64,000 nt of DNA from Ruegeria atlantica (GTDB lineage: Bacteria > Pseudomonadota > Alphaproteobacteria > Rhodobacterales > Rhodobacteraceae). This document shows, one piece after another, positions 43,098-51,124 of the stretch. The stretch covers positions 1 to 64,000 of the forward strand of contig NZ_WQCG01000009.1 of assembly GCF_013032505.1 (NCBI RefSeq), given 5' to 3'. Under the pieces are notes generated by a model. It was not told the DNA's origin. It saw only the letters and a program-made list of their open reading frames with translations, and did no database searches. Position 1 is the first letter of the stretch, and each line of letters begins with the position of its first letter. A program made the position numbers and the translations under genes.

Positions 43098-43463
43098 TCA
43101 GGATTCTCCTAAATCTGAGTTAGAAAGGTGGGACGGTGTCGTGACGGGTCAATACAAAGAACAATAGAACTCCTGACAACAAAGGCCATCACATTGCCTG
43201 GCCAGAGAGCCGGAGAACGCCAAGAATTGGCGCAATGTTGCGTGAATTTGATAATTCCAGCGATGCAAACCAAGGTGAAGAACTTGAGCAGCTTCTTGAA
43301 ACGCAGCGAAACCCGAGGTTCCGCGTCGTGCAACAACTATCAAAGAGTCTGTTGAGTCACCACTCCCGGCGCTGCGTGCTCCTCGGCTTTGGTGTTACCA
43401 ATTGCAGAGTTCGATCTGATTCACCCTAACTCACAGAAAGCTTGGTGTTGTGCCCCGAAATGC
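43098..43463. other. Intergenic region without supported gene
   Basis: These 366 bases lie between the start of the beta-propeller gene and the end of a small secreted-peptide gene. Frames of 60-75 codons exist on both strands but lack ribosome sites, signal peptides or family patterns. No hairpin terminator was seen. The composition is lower in GC than the flanking genes. Confidence 0.35.
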
Positions 43464-43634
43464 TCAAGCTTCAGCGATCATTGTGCCCCAGCTGGAAAAG
43501 CCACTCTCTGTCTCACAGATGATCGTCTCCGCCCCGGTTACCGCATCGTTCCCAAAATAGCACTCCGCAAACGCACCAGTGCCAACAAATGATAGGGTCA
43601 GGGCAACAAGGCCCAAAGCTGCAATCCTCTTCAT
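43464..43634 (-). CDS. 56-residue secreted cysteine-containing peptide
   Basis: This short gene begins at the ATG whose complement is at 43632-43634, preceded by an excellent ribosome site (AAAGGAGTGAGTATC). The product has a textbook Sec signal: MKRIAALGLVALTLSFVGTG followed by AFA, with predicted cleavage before ECYFGND. The mature part is only about 33 residues and acidic, with two cysteines (Cys25, Cys40) that could form one disulfide. I know no family. Similar tiny exported proteins are common in roseobacters. It is a single-gene unit with an AT-rich promoter region. Confidence 0.65.
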   Translation of the reverse strand: MKRIAALGLVALTLSFVGTGAFAECYFGNDAVTGAETIICETESGFSSWGTMIAEA

Positions 43635-43893
43635 GATACTCACTCCTTTAGATAAGCGTCATGTGGGAGTTGTTTTTTGCTGAAAGTACTTTGCTTTGAT
43701 TAAGTATTCTTAATTTTAGACTGCCAGACGAGTTGTCTCTTCAGAAAGCAGCCTACTCTGAATATTCGCTCAGAAAAGACAAGTTCAGCATCTAATAAGA
43801 AGAAGCAGCACATCCGCATTCAGGAACTGGCAGACGAAGAAATACCGGCGTTGCTGACTTATTAGAAGATCACAGCCCTCGCCTGGGAGATCT

Positions 43894-44448
43894 TCAATAG
43901 AAGCCAATCTCGCTGACATCTACGCGGGCCTCGTGATCGCGCCCGTAGGCTACAACTCCGACTGAGGTGATCTCGTCAGCAACGGGAATAGCGCGCAACA
44001 TGGCACCTGAAGCCTTGAAGCCTGACAGAGGTAAAGAGACTTCGGTCCATTTGTCAGAAGTCGCGAACTCGGCCTGATAGTATTGCCACGGAAGCACCGT
44101 GCCACGCGTCCTGAGGTGAACAAAGTACTGTTCGCCGTTGCCCCGCACCAAGAGCCTGACGCCCGAAACACTCGCATCTGGCCGATCAGGCAACTTGCGT
44201 CGAAACTGGATGAAGCCACCGTTGTTTTTTGTACTGACGGATCCGGTCAACCGCGCGAATGCAACATCACCGTCTGAACGAAACTGCACCTGCCCTGAGG
44301 AAACTCCTCCCATGACGGTGTCGGCAACGTAGTCCCAACGCGTCTCCGGAGACTCGGAGAAGTCTTCTGCAAGATTTTCACCAGCCTGTGCCATTGTAGA
44401 TCCGATGATAAAAAGACTTGAAACAAGCCCAGCGAAGTTTCCACGCAT
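43894..44448 (-). CDS. Exported CIA30-family protein
   Basis: This 184-residue protein has a signal peptide (MRGNFAGLVSSLFIIGSTMA, cleavage near AQAG) and a CIA30/galactose-binding-like beta-sandwich: RWDYVADTVMGGVSSGQ, GFIQFRRKLPDRPDASV, and LLVRGNGEQYFVHLRT. The mitochondrial relative NDUFAF1 assists complex I assembly. Bacterial exported relatives are of unknown role. A longer upstream frame exists but is the shadow of tspO. The ATG at 44448 is correct because the signal peptide begins there. It follows tspO by 11 nt in the same direction. Confidence 0.82.
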   Translation of the reverse strand: MRGNFAGLVSSLFIIGSTMAQAGENLAEDFSESPETRWDYVADTVMGGVSSGQVQFRSDGDVAFARLTGSVSTKNNGGFIQFRRKLPDRPDASVSGVRLLVRGNGEQYFVHLRTRGTVLPWQYYQAEFATSDKWTEVSLPLSGFKASGAMLRAIPVADEITSVGVVAYGRDHEARVDVSEIGFY

Positions 44449-44459
44449 ATCGTTCTTTC

Positions 44460-44912
44460 TCAGTTCAGTATCGCGATAGAAAAGTTCAAGGCCGTGGCAA
44501 ATGCGACCCACGCAAAGTACGGCAGGAAGGCCAGTGCGGAAACCCGATCTGAATTCCTGACCCGAGCGATGAACATGACGATGACAATCAACAACGCGAC
44601 AATGATCACAAGAGCAAACCATGGCAGTTGCAGTACGAAAAAGGCTGGGGACCACAGAAAGTTCAGACCCATCTGCGCCCACCACAGCGTCATGGCGGTC
44701 GAGCTTCGGTCTGCTTCGAACTGGCGCCAACCCGCCAAAGCGATCAAGACGTAAAGCACCGTCCAAACCGGCCCAAAAATCCAATTTGGTGGATTGAAAA
44801 CCGGTTTAGAAAGCTGCGCGTACCATTCGCTAGGTGCGGTCAGTGTCCCGATCAGGATGCCGCCTCCCAACATGAGCGCAAGAAATGCTATGCGGATCAA
44901 CAAATTCGACAT
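44460..44912 (-). CDS. tspO: TspO/MBR family membrane protein
   Basis: This 150-residue protein has five hydrophobic helices and the TspO hallmarks: WYAQLSKPVFNPPNWIFGPVWTVLY (loop 1 and helix 2, with conserved Trp and Pro), ALAGWRQFEA, and the C-terminal half WAQMGLNFLWSPAFFVL. TspO binds porphyrins and sterols and in Rhodobacter modulates pigment gene expression in response to oxygen. No photosynthesis gene is in the window. It is followed 11 nt later by the CIA30-family gene. Confidence 0.93.
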   Translation of the reverse strand: MSNLLIRIAFLALMLGGGILIGTLTAPSEWYAQLSKPVFNPPNWIFGPVWTVLYVLIALAGWRQFEADRSSTAMTLWWAQMGLNFLWSPAFFVLQLPWFALVIIVALLIVIVMFIARVRNSDRVSALAFLPYFAWVAFATALNFSIAILN

Positions 44913-44925
44913 TGCGGGACTGCTT

Positions 44926-45429
44926 TCAGCAATCCTTGGTCGTCACGTTGACAAGCGCTTCGGAAGAGAATGTTGCAGTACTGACCTTGTCCGCATCGGA
45001 ATATGATACCGTGGCGCCTTCGATCTCCGACCCTGTTACGGTGATTTCGCGTTGCCCGATGGTGTCATCCACATCGATGGTAAAGGCGAGTTTGTCCCCG
45101 GCTGCGAGGGAGGCGATCTCAAGTTCAATTGTATTTTGCCCGTCCAAGACCACTGGAATTTGCCGCAGAGCATCCACACCCTCAACGAATTCGAGAGGTT
45201 GAAAGACCTCTACGCCCGCACCTTTTTCGGTAACGTCGAAAATCAATCGTCCGGTAGATTGCGACAAATCAATTTTGACCGTCGAAGCTTCAACTAGGCA
45301 CGTTCCGACATTTGTCAGAACAAAACGGTCTTTGGGTGCGCCTTCTATAAAGCGAATTTGTACACCAGCTTGAAGCGAAGTAGCTGCAATTAATCCAAGT
45401 GTCGCCGCAAGAATACTCTTTGGGAGCAT
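44926..45429 (-). CDS. Exported protein with internal beta-sandwich, function unknown
   Basis: This 167-residue protein has a signal peptide (residues 1-21, cleavage near SLQAG). The mature part is beta-rich and acidic, with two cysteines (in NVGTCLVEA and the C-terminal TTKDC) likely joined. The text resembles small roseobacter proteins sometimes labelled aggregation factor core, but I cannot confirm the family. It lies 13 nt upstream of tspO in the same direction, so tspO and the CIA30-like gene may be in its transcript. Confidence 0.65.
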   Translation of the reverse strand: MLPKSILAATLGLIAATSLQAGVQIRFIEGAPKDRFVLTNVGTCLVEASTVKIDLSQSTGRLIFDVTEKGAGVEVFQPLEFVEGVDALRQIPVVLDGQNTIELEIASLAAGDKLAFTIDVDDTIGQREITVTGSEIEGATVSYSDADKVSTATFSSEALVNVTTKDC

Positions 45430-45565
45430 ATTTATCTCCTTGCTAAAGGGTTCTTGATAAATACGCTTCGGCGGGTTTCTTGGATCAGACTTATGACTTT
45501 TGACTATAGTGGCTCAGCCGACAGGGCCTTTCGAAGTTCCTTGCACCGCTGTCAGAACGGTTAAG

Positions 45566-45949
45566 TCAAAACATGCCATTGTCATTCTCGCTGTTTGCTG
45601 GAACTTCTTGAAGAACGTCCCAATGTTCGACAACCTTACCATCAGCATCCAGGCGAAAAATATCGATCCCTGCGTACTCGAGACCATCCGGCCAGATTTG
45701 GTGGCAATGTAGAATAACGTGGTCGTCTTCAGCAAAGGCACGTTTTATGTCCACGCGCTTTCCCGGGTATTCAGCAGCCATGCGCTCGAAATATTCGATA
45801 AAGGCTTGCTTGCCGTCGCCAACATGTGGGTTGTGCTGCGTATAGGTTTCGCCAACAAAGGTCGCTATGGCCTCGGCCGGTCGACAATCATTGAACATCA
45901 TTTCGTAGAAAGCGATGACGTTTTTCTTGTTTGTTTCGAGGTCCGGCAT
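45566..45949 (-). CDS. SnoaL-like / ester-cyclase-type protein
   Basis: This 127-residue protein has the NTF2-like cone fold of the SnoaL family: NKKNVIAFYEMMFNDCRPAEA at the start, YTQHNPHVGDGKQAFIEYFERM, and HWDVLQEVP near the end. SnoaL relatives are aldol cyclases or dehydrating enzymes, but most bacterial single-domain members have unknown substrates. The ATG at 45949 was chosen because TGGAGATCAGC precedes it. It is a stand-alone gene upstream of the tspO transcript. Confidence 0.8.
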   Translation of the reverse strand: MPDLETNKKNVIAFYEMMFNDCRPAEAIATFVGETYTQHNPHVGDGKQAFIEYFERMAAEYPGKRVDIKRAFAEDDHVILHCHQIWPDGLEYAGIDIFRLDADGKVVEHWDVLQEVPANSENDNGMF

Positions 45950-46087
45950 GCTGATCTCCAGATCGACGTTTACTGAAACTGTTGACCTGTGAAGTACTTG
46001 GAGGCAAGCCGGCAAGAATCTCGATCACTGATTGGCAAGTAGTTGCAAGCTTGATTTTGTGTTCCAAGTATTTCGAGGTTTGGTCAC

Positions 46088-46150
46088 TCACTCGCCTTCC
46101 TCGAAGCCAATATGAATATGATTTCCATCAGGATCGGCCACACACGCTGT
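46088..46150 (-). pseudogene. C-terminal fragment of a glyoxalase/VOC-family gene
   Basis: The minus-strand frame ending at the TGA at 46088-46090 reads CVADPDGNHIHIGFEEGE, the standard last strand of a VOC (glyoxalase/bleomycin-resistance) protein, including the DPDGN turn. Upstream the frame runs straight into a 36-base perfect hairpin and no start codon or N-terminal part exists. It is therefore a gene end left behind by deletion or rearrangement. Confidence 0.6.
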
Positions 46151-46183
46151 AGGACGCCACGAACACGTTCGTGGCGTCCTACA
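46148..46183. repeat. Perfect 36-base hairpin next to the gyrB stop codon
   Basis: The arm TGTAGGACGCCACGAAC (46148-46164) is exactly inverted as GTTCGTGGCGTCCTACA (46167-46183), with only two bases between. It lies 6 bases after the gyrB stop and at the broken edge of the VOC fragment. It may end the gyrB transcript, but it lacks a T-run, so a palindromic mobile element or deletion scar is equally possible. Confidence 0.7.
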
Positions 46184-46189
46184 CCAAGC

Positions 46190-48607
46190 CTAGAAATCCA
46201 GGTTTTCGACGCTTAGGGCATTTTGCTGAATGAACTCACGGCGGGGTTCCACCACATCGCCCATTAGTTTGGTGAACAAATCATCCGCTTCAACCATGTC
46301 GTCCACACGTACCTGCAAAAGTGTCCGGGCATCAGGGTCCAACGTGGTTTCCCACAGCTGATCGGGGTTCATTTCGCCCAGACCTTTGTAGCGCTGCAAA
46401 GACAGACCCTTTTCGCCTTCTTCCAGTATAGCGCGCAGCAGATCCAGCGGGCCGTGTATGGCCTGCGACCGGTCGCGACGGATCAGCGTTGCTGGGGTGT
46501 TGTAGATCTCTTGCAGGCTTTGGGTGAAGCTGCCGGTTTTGCGGGCCTCGCCCGAGCGCAGCATGGGGCCGTCCAATGTGCGCACCTCTTCCACGCCACG
46601 CAGAATGCGGGCCAGGCGAATGCCGTGATCCTGCGTGATCCGACCCTGCCAGCCACGTTCGTATTCCAGCGCGATCAGGTCGAGACGGGCCGCAACCTTG
46701 TCGGCCACGCCTTGCAGGTCGGCATCGACCGCGCCAGGTACAAAGGCACCGGCAACAGCGGCCTGTTCCAGAATATGGCGCGGATAATGCGTCGGGAAGG
46801 CATCCAACACGCGCTTCAACTGTCGCGCCTCATCCACCACACGGGTCAGATCCTGACCGATGATTTCCTCGCCCGAGCCGAGTTTCAGCACCGCGCCCTC
46901 AACACCCTGATTGATCAGATAGTCATCCAACGCGGCCTGATCCTTAAGGTAAACCTCTGATTTGCCACGTGAAACCTTATACAGCGGTGGCTGCGCAATA
47001 TAGAGGTATCCACCTTCAATCAGTTCCGGCATCTGCCGGTAGAAGAAGGTCAGCAGCAGTGTTCGGATATGTGCGCCGTCAACATCCGCATCCGTCATGA
47101 TGACGATCTTGTGGTAGCGCAGCTTTTCGATGTTGAACTCATCGCGGCCAATACCGGTGCCCAGCGCCATGACAAGGTTACCGATTTCCTGAGATGACAG
47201 CATCCGATCGAACCGTGCCCGCTCCACGTTCAGAATTTTCCCGCGCAGCGGTAACACTGCTTGTGTCAGGCGGTCCCGCCCAGTTTGCGCCGATCCGCCG
47301 GCCGAGTCCCCCTCAACCAAGAAAACTTCGGTCTTAGATGGATCTTTCTCAGAACAGTCCTTCAACTTTCCAGCCAGATAGTTCACATCCATTGCCGTCT
47401 TGCGACGGGTCAGTTCGCGGGCCTTGCGGGCGGCCTCACGGGCCAGAGCAGCCTCGATGATCTTGCCAACGATAACTTTAGCTTCGTTAGGGTTCTCTTC
47501 GAACCACTCGGCCAGTTTTTCGTTCATCAAACCTTCGACTGCCGGACGCACCTCGGACGAGACCAGCTTGTCCTTGGTCTGGGACGAGAATTTTGGATCG
47601 GGCACTTTAACCGACAGCACGCAGGTCAAGCCTTCACGCGCATCGTCGCCAGTGAAGTTGACCTTCTCCTTTTTCGCGATCCCGCTGGATTGTGCGTAGT
47701 TATTGATCGTACGGGTCAGCGCGCCACGAAAACCGGCCACATGAGTGCCGCCGTCGCGCTGGGGGATGTTGTTGGTGAAGGGCAACACCGTCTCGTGATA
47801 GCTGTCATTCCACCACATCGCGATTTCGACACCGATCTCGTCGCGCTCGCCCTTGATATAGATCGGTTCAGGCATCGCAGCGGATTTCGAACGGTCGAGG
47901 TATTTGACGAATTCCTTGACGCCGCCCTCATAGAACAACTCGGTTTCCAGCCGTTCCGCAGGGCGTTCGTCGATCAAGATGATCCGCACGCCCGAGTTCA
48001 GGAACGCAAGTTCGCGCAGTCGTTTTTCCAGAGTCTCGAACGAGTACTCAAGGTTCGAGAACGTATCCGTCGAGGCCAAAAACCGGACCTCGGTTCCTGT
48101 CCGTTCACCGCACTCACCCACGACTTTCAGGTGTTCAACCGTCTCACCGCCCTCGAACCGTGCGACGTGTTCCTTGCCGTTACGCCAGACGCGCAATTCC
48201 AGCCAGTTCGACAACGCGTTCACCACCGAAACGCCAACGCCATGCAGGCCGCCCGAAACCTTGTAGGAATTGCTGTCGAACTTACCTCCGGCATGTAGCT
48301 GGGTCATGATCACTTCGGCGGCAGAAACACCTTCTTCGGGGTGAATATCAACGGGAATTCCGCGGCCGTTATCGCTGACAGACACACTGGAGTCGGCGTG
48401 AATTTTGACGGTTACATGGTCGGCGTGACCGGCCAAAGCTTCGTCAATTCCATTGTCCACGACCTCGTACACCATATGGTGCAGGCCCGAGCCATCGTCC
48501 GTGTCACCGATATACATACCGGGGCGCTTGCGAACCGCCTCTAACCCTTTGAGAACTTTAATGGAATCTGCACCGTATTCCTGGGGTGCCTGTGCGTCTT
48601 CGGACAT
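46190..48607 (-). CDS. gyrB: DNA gyrase subunit B
   Basis: This 805-residue ATPase subunit of DNA gyrase introduces negative supercoils together with GyrA. The GHKL ATPase domain is at the N-terminus (VYEVVDNGIDEALAGHAD, GRGIPVDIHPEEG, SGGLHGVGVSVVNALS). The transducer domain follows, then the TOPRIM domain (FLVEGDSAGGSAQTGRD, IMTDADVDGAHIRTLLLTFF), and the C-terminal GyrA-binding region (QRYKGLGEMNPDQLWETT). The ATG at 48607 (MSEDAQAP) was chosen over an upstream extension because the conserved region begins there. It is part of the dnaA-dnaN-recF-gyrB group but is separated from recF by two unrelated genes. Confidence 0.98.
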   Translation of the reverse strand: MSEDAQAPQEYGADSIKVLKGLEAVRKRPGMYIGDTDDGSGLHHMVYEVVDNGIDEALAGHADHVTVKIHADSSVSVSDNGRGIPVDIHPEEGVSAAEVIMTQLHAGGKFDSNSYKVSGGLHGVGVSVVNALSNWLELRVWRNGKEHVARFEGGETVEHLKVVGECGERTGTEVRFLASTDTFSNLEYSFETLEKRLRELAFLNSGVRIILIDERPAERLETELFYEGGVKEFVKYLDRSKSAAMPEPIYIKGERDEIGVEIAMWWNDSYHETVLPFTNNIPQRDGGTHVAGFRGALTRTINNYAQSSGIAKKEKVNFTGDDAREGLTCVLSVKVPDPKFSSQTKDKLVSSEVRPAVEGLMNEKLAEWFEENPNEAKVIVGKIIEAALAREAARKARELTRRKTAMDVNYLAGKLKDCSEKDPSKTEVFLVEGDSAGGSAQTGRDRLTQAVLPLRGKILNVERARFDRMLSSQEIGNLVMALGTGIGRDEFNIEKLRYHKIVIMTDADVDGAHIRTLLLTFFYRQMPELIEGGYLYIAQPPLYKVSRGKSEVYLKDQAALDDYLINQGVEGAVLKLGSGEEIIGQDLTRVVDEARQLKRVLDAFPTHYPRHILEQAAVAGAFVPGAVDADLQGVADKVAARLDLIALEYERGWQGRITQDHGIRLARILRGVEEVRTLDGPMLRSGEARKTGSFTQSLQEIYNTPATLIRRDRSQAIHGPLDLLRAILEEGEKGLSLQRYKGLGEMNPDQLWETTLDPDARTLLQVRVDDMVEADDLFTKLMGDVVEPRREFIQQNALSVENLDF

Positions 48608-48732
48608 GCCGTCAGTACCTATATTATTTTGGTAACTTATACGTTTTCTGGGGGGGAATGTCACGCGCTACCCCAACATTTTGTGTTGGTTACGCAGGAT
48701 TTCGTTTCTTTCGGCAACCGGCTGCCGAATCC

Positions 48733-49305
48733 TTACAGACGTTCGATATCTGCCGCTATATCCGCTGCGATTTCGTGAGCGTCGACATCACTGCGTTCCG
48801 CGGACAAACGCAGGCCCAAAAGGTCAGATTGGTAGCGTGTCGCCAGCCGGTTCGGATCATGTTCTGCAGCGATATCTCCGGCCTCCTGCGCCCGACGAAA
48901 CAGGTCCGCAAAACAGGCCTTCATCTCGGACATGAGGACACCCGCCTGCCCCGCCAGTTCGTGATCCTTGGCCTGCAATTCAGCATAGGTCTTAGCTAAC
49001 ATGCAGGCTTTCGCGGGCGCTCCGGTGGCCTCGATCACCAAACGCGGCTGCGCCTTCAAAGCTTCCAATGGGCCTAACCGGTCAGCCAGAGCCTTCAATC
49101 GCGCGACACCCTCTTGGGCGTAGCGTTCCAGTGCCAACCCATACAAAGCGTCCTTGGATCCGAATGCCGCGTAAAAACTGCCGGGTTTCAACTTCAATTC
49201 GCGCTCAAGGTCTTTCAACGATGTTCCGGCCCAACCTTGGCGCCAGAAAATATCCCTTGCACGGGCAATCAGGTCATCACGGTCGTATTCGGGCTTTCGC
49301 GGCAT
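48733..49305 (-). CDS. TetR-family transcriptional repressor
   Basis: This 190-residue regulator has an N-terminal TetR HTH (RDDLIARARDIFWRQGWAGTSLKDLERELKLKPGSFYAAFGSK, key element LKLKPGSFYAAFGSK) and a helical ligand domain. The text resembles the AcrR/NemR-like branch, with one cysteine in the ligand domain (KACMLAKTYAEL) and another later. The ATG at 49305 or 49308 is the start after GGTGAAG. It is divergent from the carboxymuconolactone-decarboxylase-type gene, and a perfect palindrome lies between them. Confidence 0.88.
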   Translation of the reverse strand: MPRKPEYDRDDLIARARDIFWRQGWAGTSLKDLERELKLKPGSFYAAFGSKDALYGLALERYAQEGVARLKALADRLGPLEALKAQPRLVIEATGAPAKACMLAKTYAELQAKDHELAGQAGVLMSEMKACFADLFRRAQEAGDIAAEHDPNRLATRYQSDLLGLRLSAERSDVDAHEIAADIAADIERL

Positions 49306-49320
49306 CATCTTCACCAATTC

Positions 49321-49361
49321 TTGAACGGTTGCTCAAATATATACTTGAGTGATCACTCAAG
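49321..49361. promoter_or_regulatory. TetR operator region: perfect 18-bp palindrome plus a weaker copy
   Basis: CTTGAGTGATCACTCAAG (49344-49361) is a perfect palindrome. TTGAACGGTTGCTCAA (49321-49336) has the same TTGA...TCAA ends and is 24 bases away, centre to centre. Both lie between the divergent TetR and AhpD-like genes. Confidence 0.65.
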
Positions 49362-49404
49362 AAAGACTATTTCTGCCTTACCCCGCCAGAAAAGGAGTTC
49401 CAAC

Positions 49405-49971
49405 ATGGCCAATTTCCCATCTCATGACCTCGAAACCGCCCCCGAAGGGTCCAAACCGCTGCTGGAAAAATCGCAGGCCGCTTTTGGCCGACTGCCGGGC
49501 CTGCACAAGGTCATGGCTGAAAGCCCCCAGCATCTGGAAGGCTATCAGGTGCTGCATGGCCTGTTCATGCAGACCGACTTCGACAATGATGAGAAAACTG
49601 TCGTCTGGCAGACCATCAATGTGGAAAACGAATGCCACTATTGCGTGCCCGCCCATACCGGTATCGCCAAGATGATGAAGGTTTCGGACGAGATCTCTGA
49701 GGCCCTGCGCAATGAAACCCCGCTGCCCTCTGCCAAGCTCGAAGCACTGCGCACCTTCACCCTGCAAGTGATGGAAACCCGCGGCAACCCGACCGAGGCA
49801 CAACTGCAGGCCTTCTTTGACGCAGGCTACTCGCACCGCGCGGTTTTGGATGTGGTGCTGGGCCTGGCGCAGAAAACCATGTCAAACTACGTCAATCACA
49901 TGGCCAAAACCCCGGTCGACGAAGTCATGCGCGGTTTCCTGTGGGAGCGTAAAGTCGGCGAGCCGGCCTAA
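49405..49971 (+). CDS. Carboxymuconolactone-decarboxylase / AhpD-like protein
   Basis: This 188-residue helical protein of the AhpD-like family has a redox-active CxxC (Cys77 and Cys80 in NECHYCVPAHT) with a following His84. That is the active site of alkylhydroperoxidase D-type proteins, so it probably detoxifies peroxides or acts as a disulfide oxidoreductase. The ATG at 49405 follows AAAGGAGTTCCAAC; a longer upstream frame crosses the divergent TetR gene and is not real. It is the likely target of the TetR repressor. Its stop overlaps the stop of the convergent recF. Confidence 0.88.
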   Translation: MANFPSHDLETAPEGSKPLLEKSQAAFGRLPGLHKVMAESPQHLEGYQVLHGLFMQTDFDNDEKTVVWQTINVENECHYCVPAHTGIAKMMKVSDEISEALRNETPLPSAKLEALRTFTLQVMETRGNPTEAQLQAFFDAGYSHRAVLDVVLGLAQKTMSNYVNHMAKTPVDEVMRGFLWERKVGEPA

Positions 49972-51065
49972 GCGGATACGACCGAGCCCTCAAAGCCGTC
50001 ACTCACGATCAACGTTTGGGCCCGGTCGCCCAATTCCGCAAACAGCTCAGGCCCGGTGCCCGTCATCCAGGCCTGAGCGCCCAACGCGCAAATCTCATCA
50101 TACAGCGCCGCACGCCGGTCGGCGTCCAGATGCGCGGCCACCTCATCCAGTAGCACTATCGGGGGAGCGCCGACCATTCCCGCCAGCGCTCGCGCGTTTG
50201 ACAGGATCAAAGACACCAACAGCGCCTTCTGCTCTCCGGTCGAGCAATCCTTTGCCGGAACCCCCTTGGCCGCAAACACACCGTACAGATCCGATCGATG
50301 CGGACCCACCAAAGTCCTGCCCGACGCCAGATCGCGAAAGCGGCTCTCATTCAGTGCTTCCCGCAGATCGCCAGCTGTTTCCGGCATCGCACCTTCGGTC
50401 TGAACCAGCTCGAGATCAGCAGAAGGAAACGCGGTTTCGGCCTTATCCTGCGCTTCGCGCAGGTGGTCCAGCGCCGAAAGCCGTGCCGAGTGAATCCGGT
50501 GGCCCGTCTCGGCCATCTGCCCCTCAAGAGCGGAATACCAATGCGCATCGCGGACCTGCTCTTTCAGCAGACGGTTCCGTTCGCGCATGGATTTTTCATA
50601 GGTCAAAGACGCCTCGGCGTGGGTCGGGTCGAAACTCAGCGCGATCCGGTCCAAAAATCGCCGCCGTCCTTCGGCCCCCTCGATCCAAAGCCGGTCCATG
50701 GACGGGATCAGCCAGACAATCCGCGCCAGTTTACCAAGATCGATTTGACTGGACGCTTTGCCATCAATGCGAACCTGACGCGCGGCACCTCCCTCGGACC
50801 AGGTTTCGATTTCGTATTGCCGCCCCTGGGCCTGCAGCAAACCTGACAGTTTCCAACCCAGCGCCTCGGGGCGTCGGGTCATCTCGGCCGCGCTGGCCCT
50901 TCGCATACCGCGACCGGGCGAAAACAGGGACACCGCTTCCAGGATATTGGTCTTACCTGCACCATTTGGTCCGTGAATCGCAACAGGCCGACCATCCAAA
51001 GACAATCGCGCCAGCTTGTGGGACCGAAAATGCGAGACGGTAAGCTCGGTCAGGGCCAAACCCAT
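49968..51065 (-). CDS. recF: RecF recombination mediator ATPase
   Basis: This 365-residue SMC-like ATPase helps load RecA at gapped DNA with RecO and RecR. Walker A GPNGAGKTNILEAVS is at residues about 31-45, the ABC signature CSTGEQKALLVSLIL is near residue 270, and Walker B PPIVLLDEVAAHLD is near residue 295. The ATG at 51065 (MGLALTEL) follows GGGAGGGGTC; an ATG 15 bases further up is less likely. It lies downstream of dnaN on the same strand with a 59-base gap. Confidence 0.96.
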   Translation of the reverse strand: MGLALTELTVSHFRSHKLARLSLDGRPVAIHGPNGAGKTNILEAVSLFSPGRGMRRASAAEMTRRPEALGWKLSGLLQAQGRQYEIETWSEGGAARQVRIDGKASSQIDLGKLARIVWLIPSMDRLWIEGAEGRRRFLDRIALSFDPTHAEASLTYEKSMRERNRLLKEQVRDAHWYSALEGQMAETGHRIHSARLSALDHLREAQDKAETAFPSADLELVQTEGAMPETAGDLREALNESRFRDLASGRTLVGPHRSDLYGVFAAKGVPAKDCSTGEQKALLVSLILSNARALAGMVGAPPIVLLDEVAAHLDADRRAALYDEICALGAQAWMTGTGPELFAELGDRAQTLIVSDGFEGSVVSA

Positions 51066-51124
51066 GACCCCTCCCTTCATCTTTTCAATAATACTCCCAC
51101 CGGAGGCATCGCACGTCCGTGCGA

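Noticed and set aside
43780..43865. Plus-strand fragment reading KKKQHIRIQELADEEIPALL
   Set aside because: It has no start codon, no ribosome site and no known family. It may be a decayed gene end or chance.
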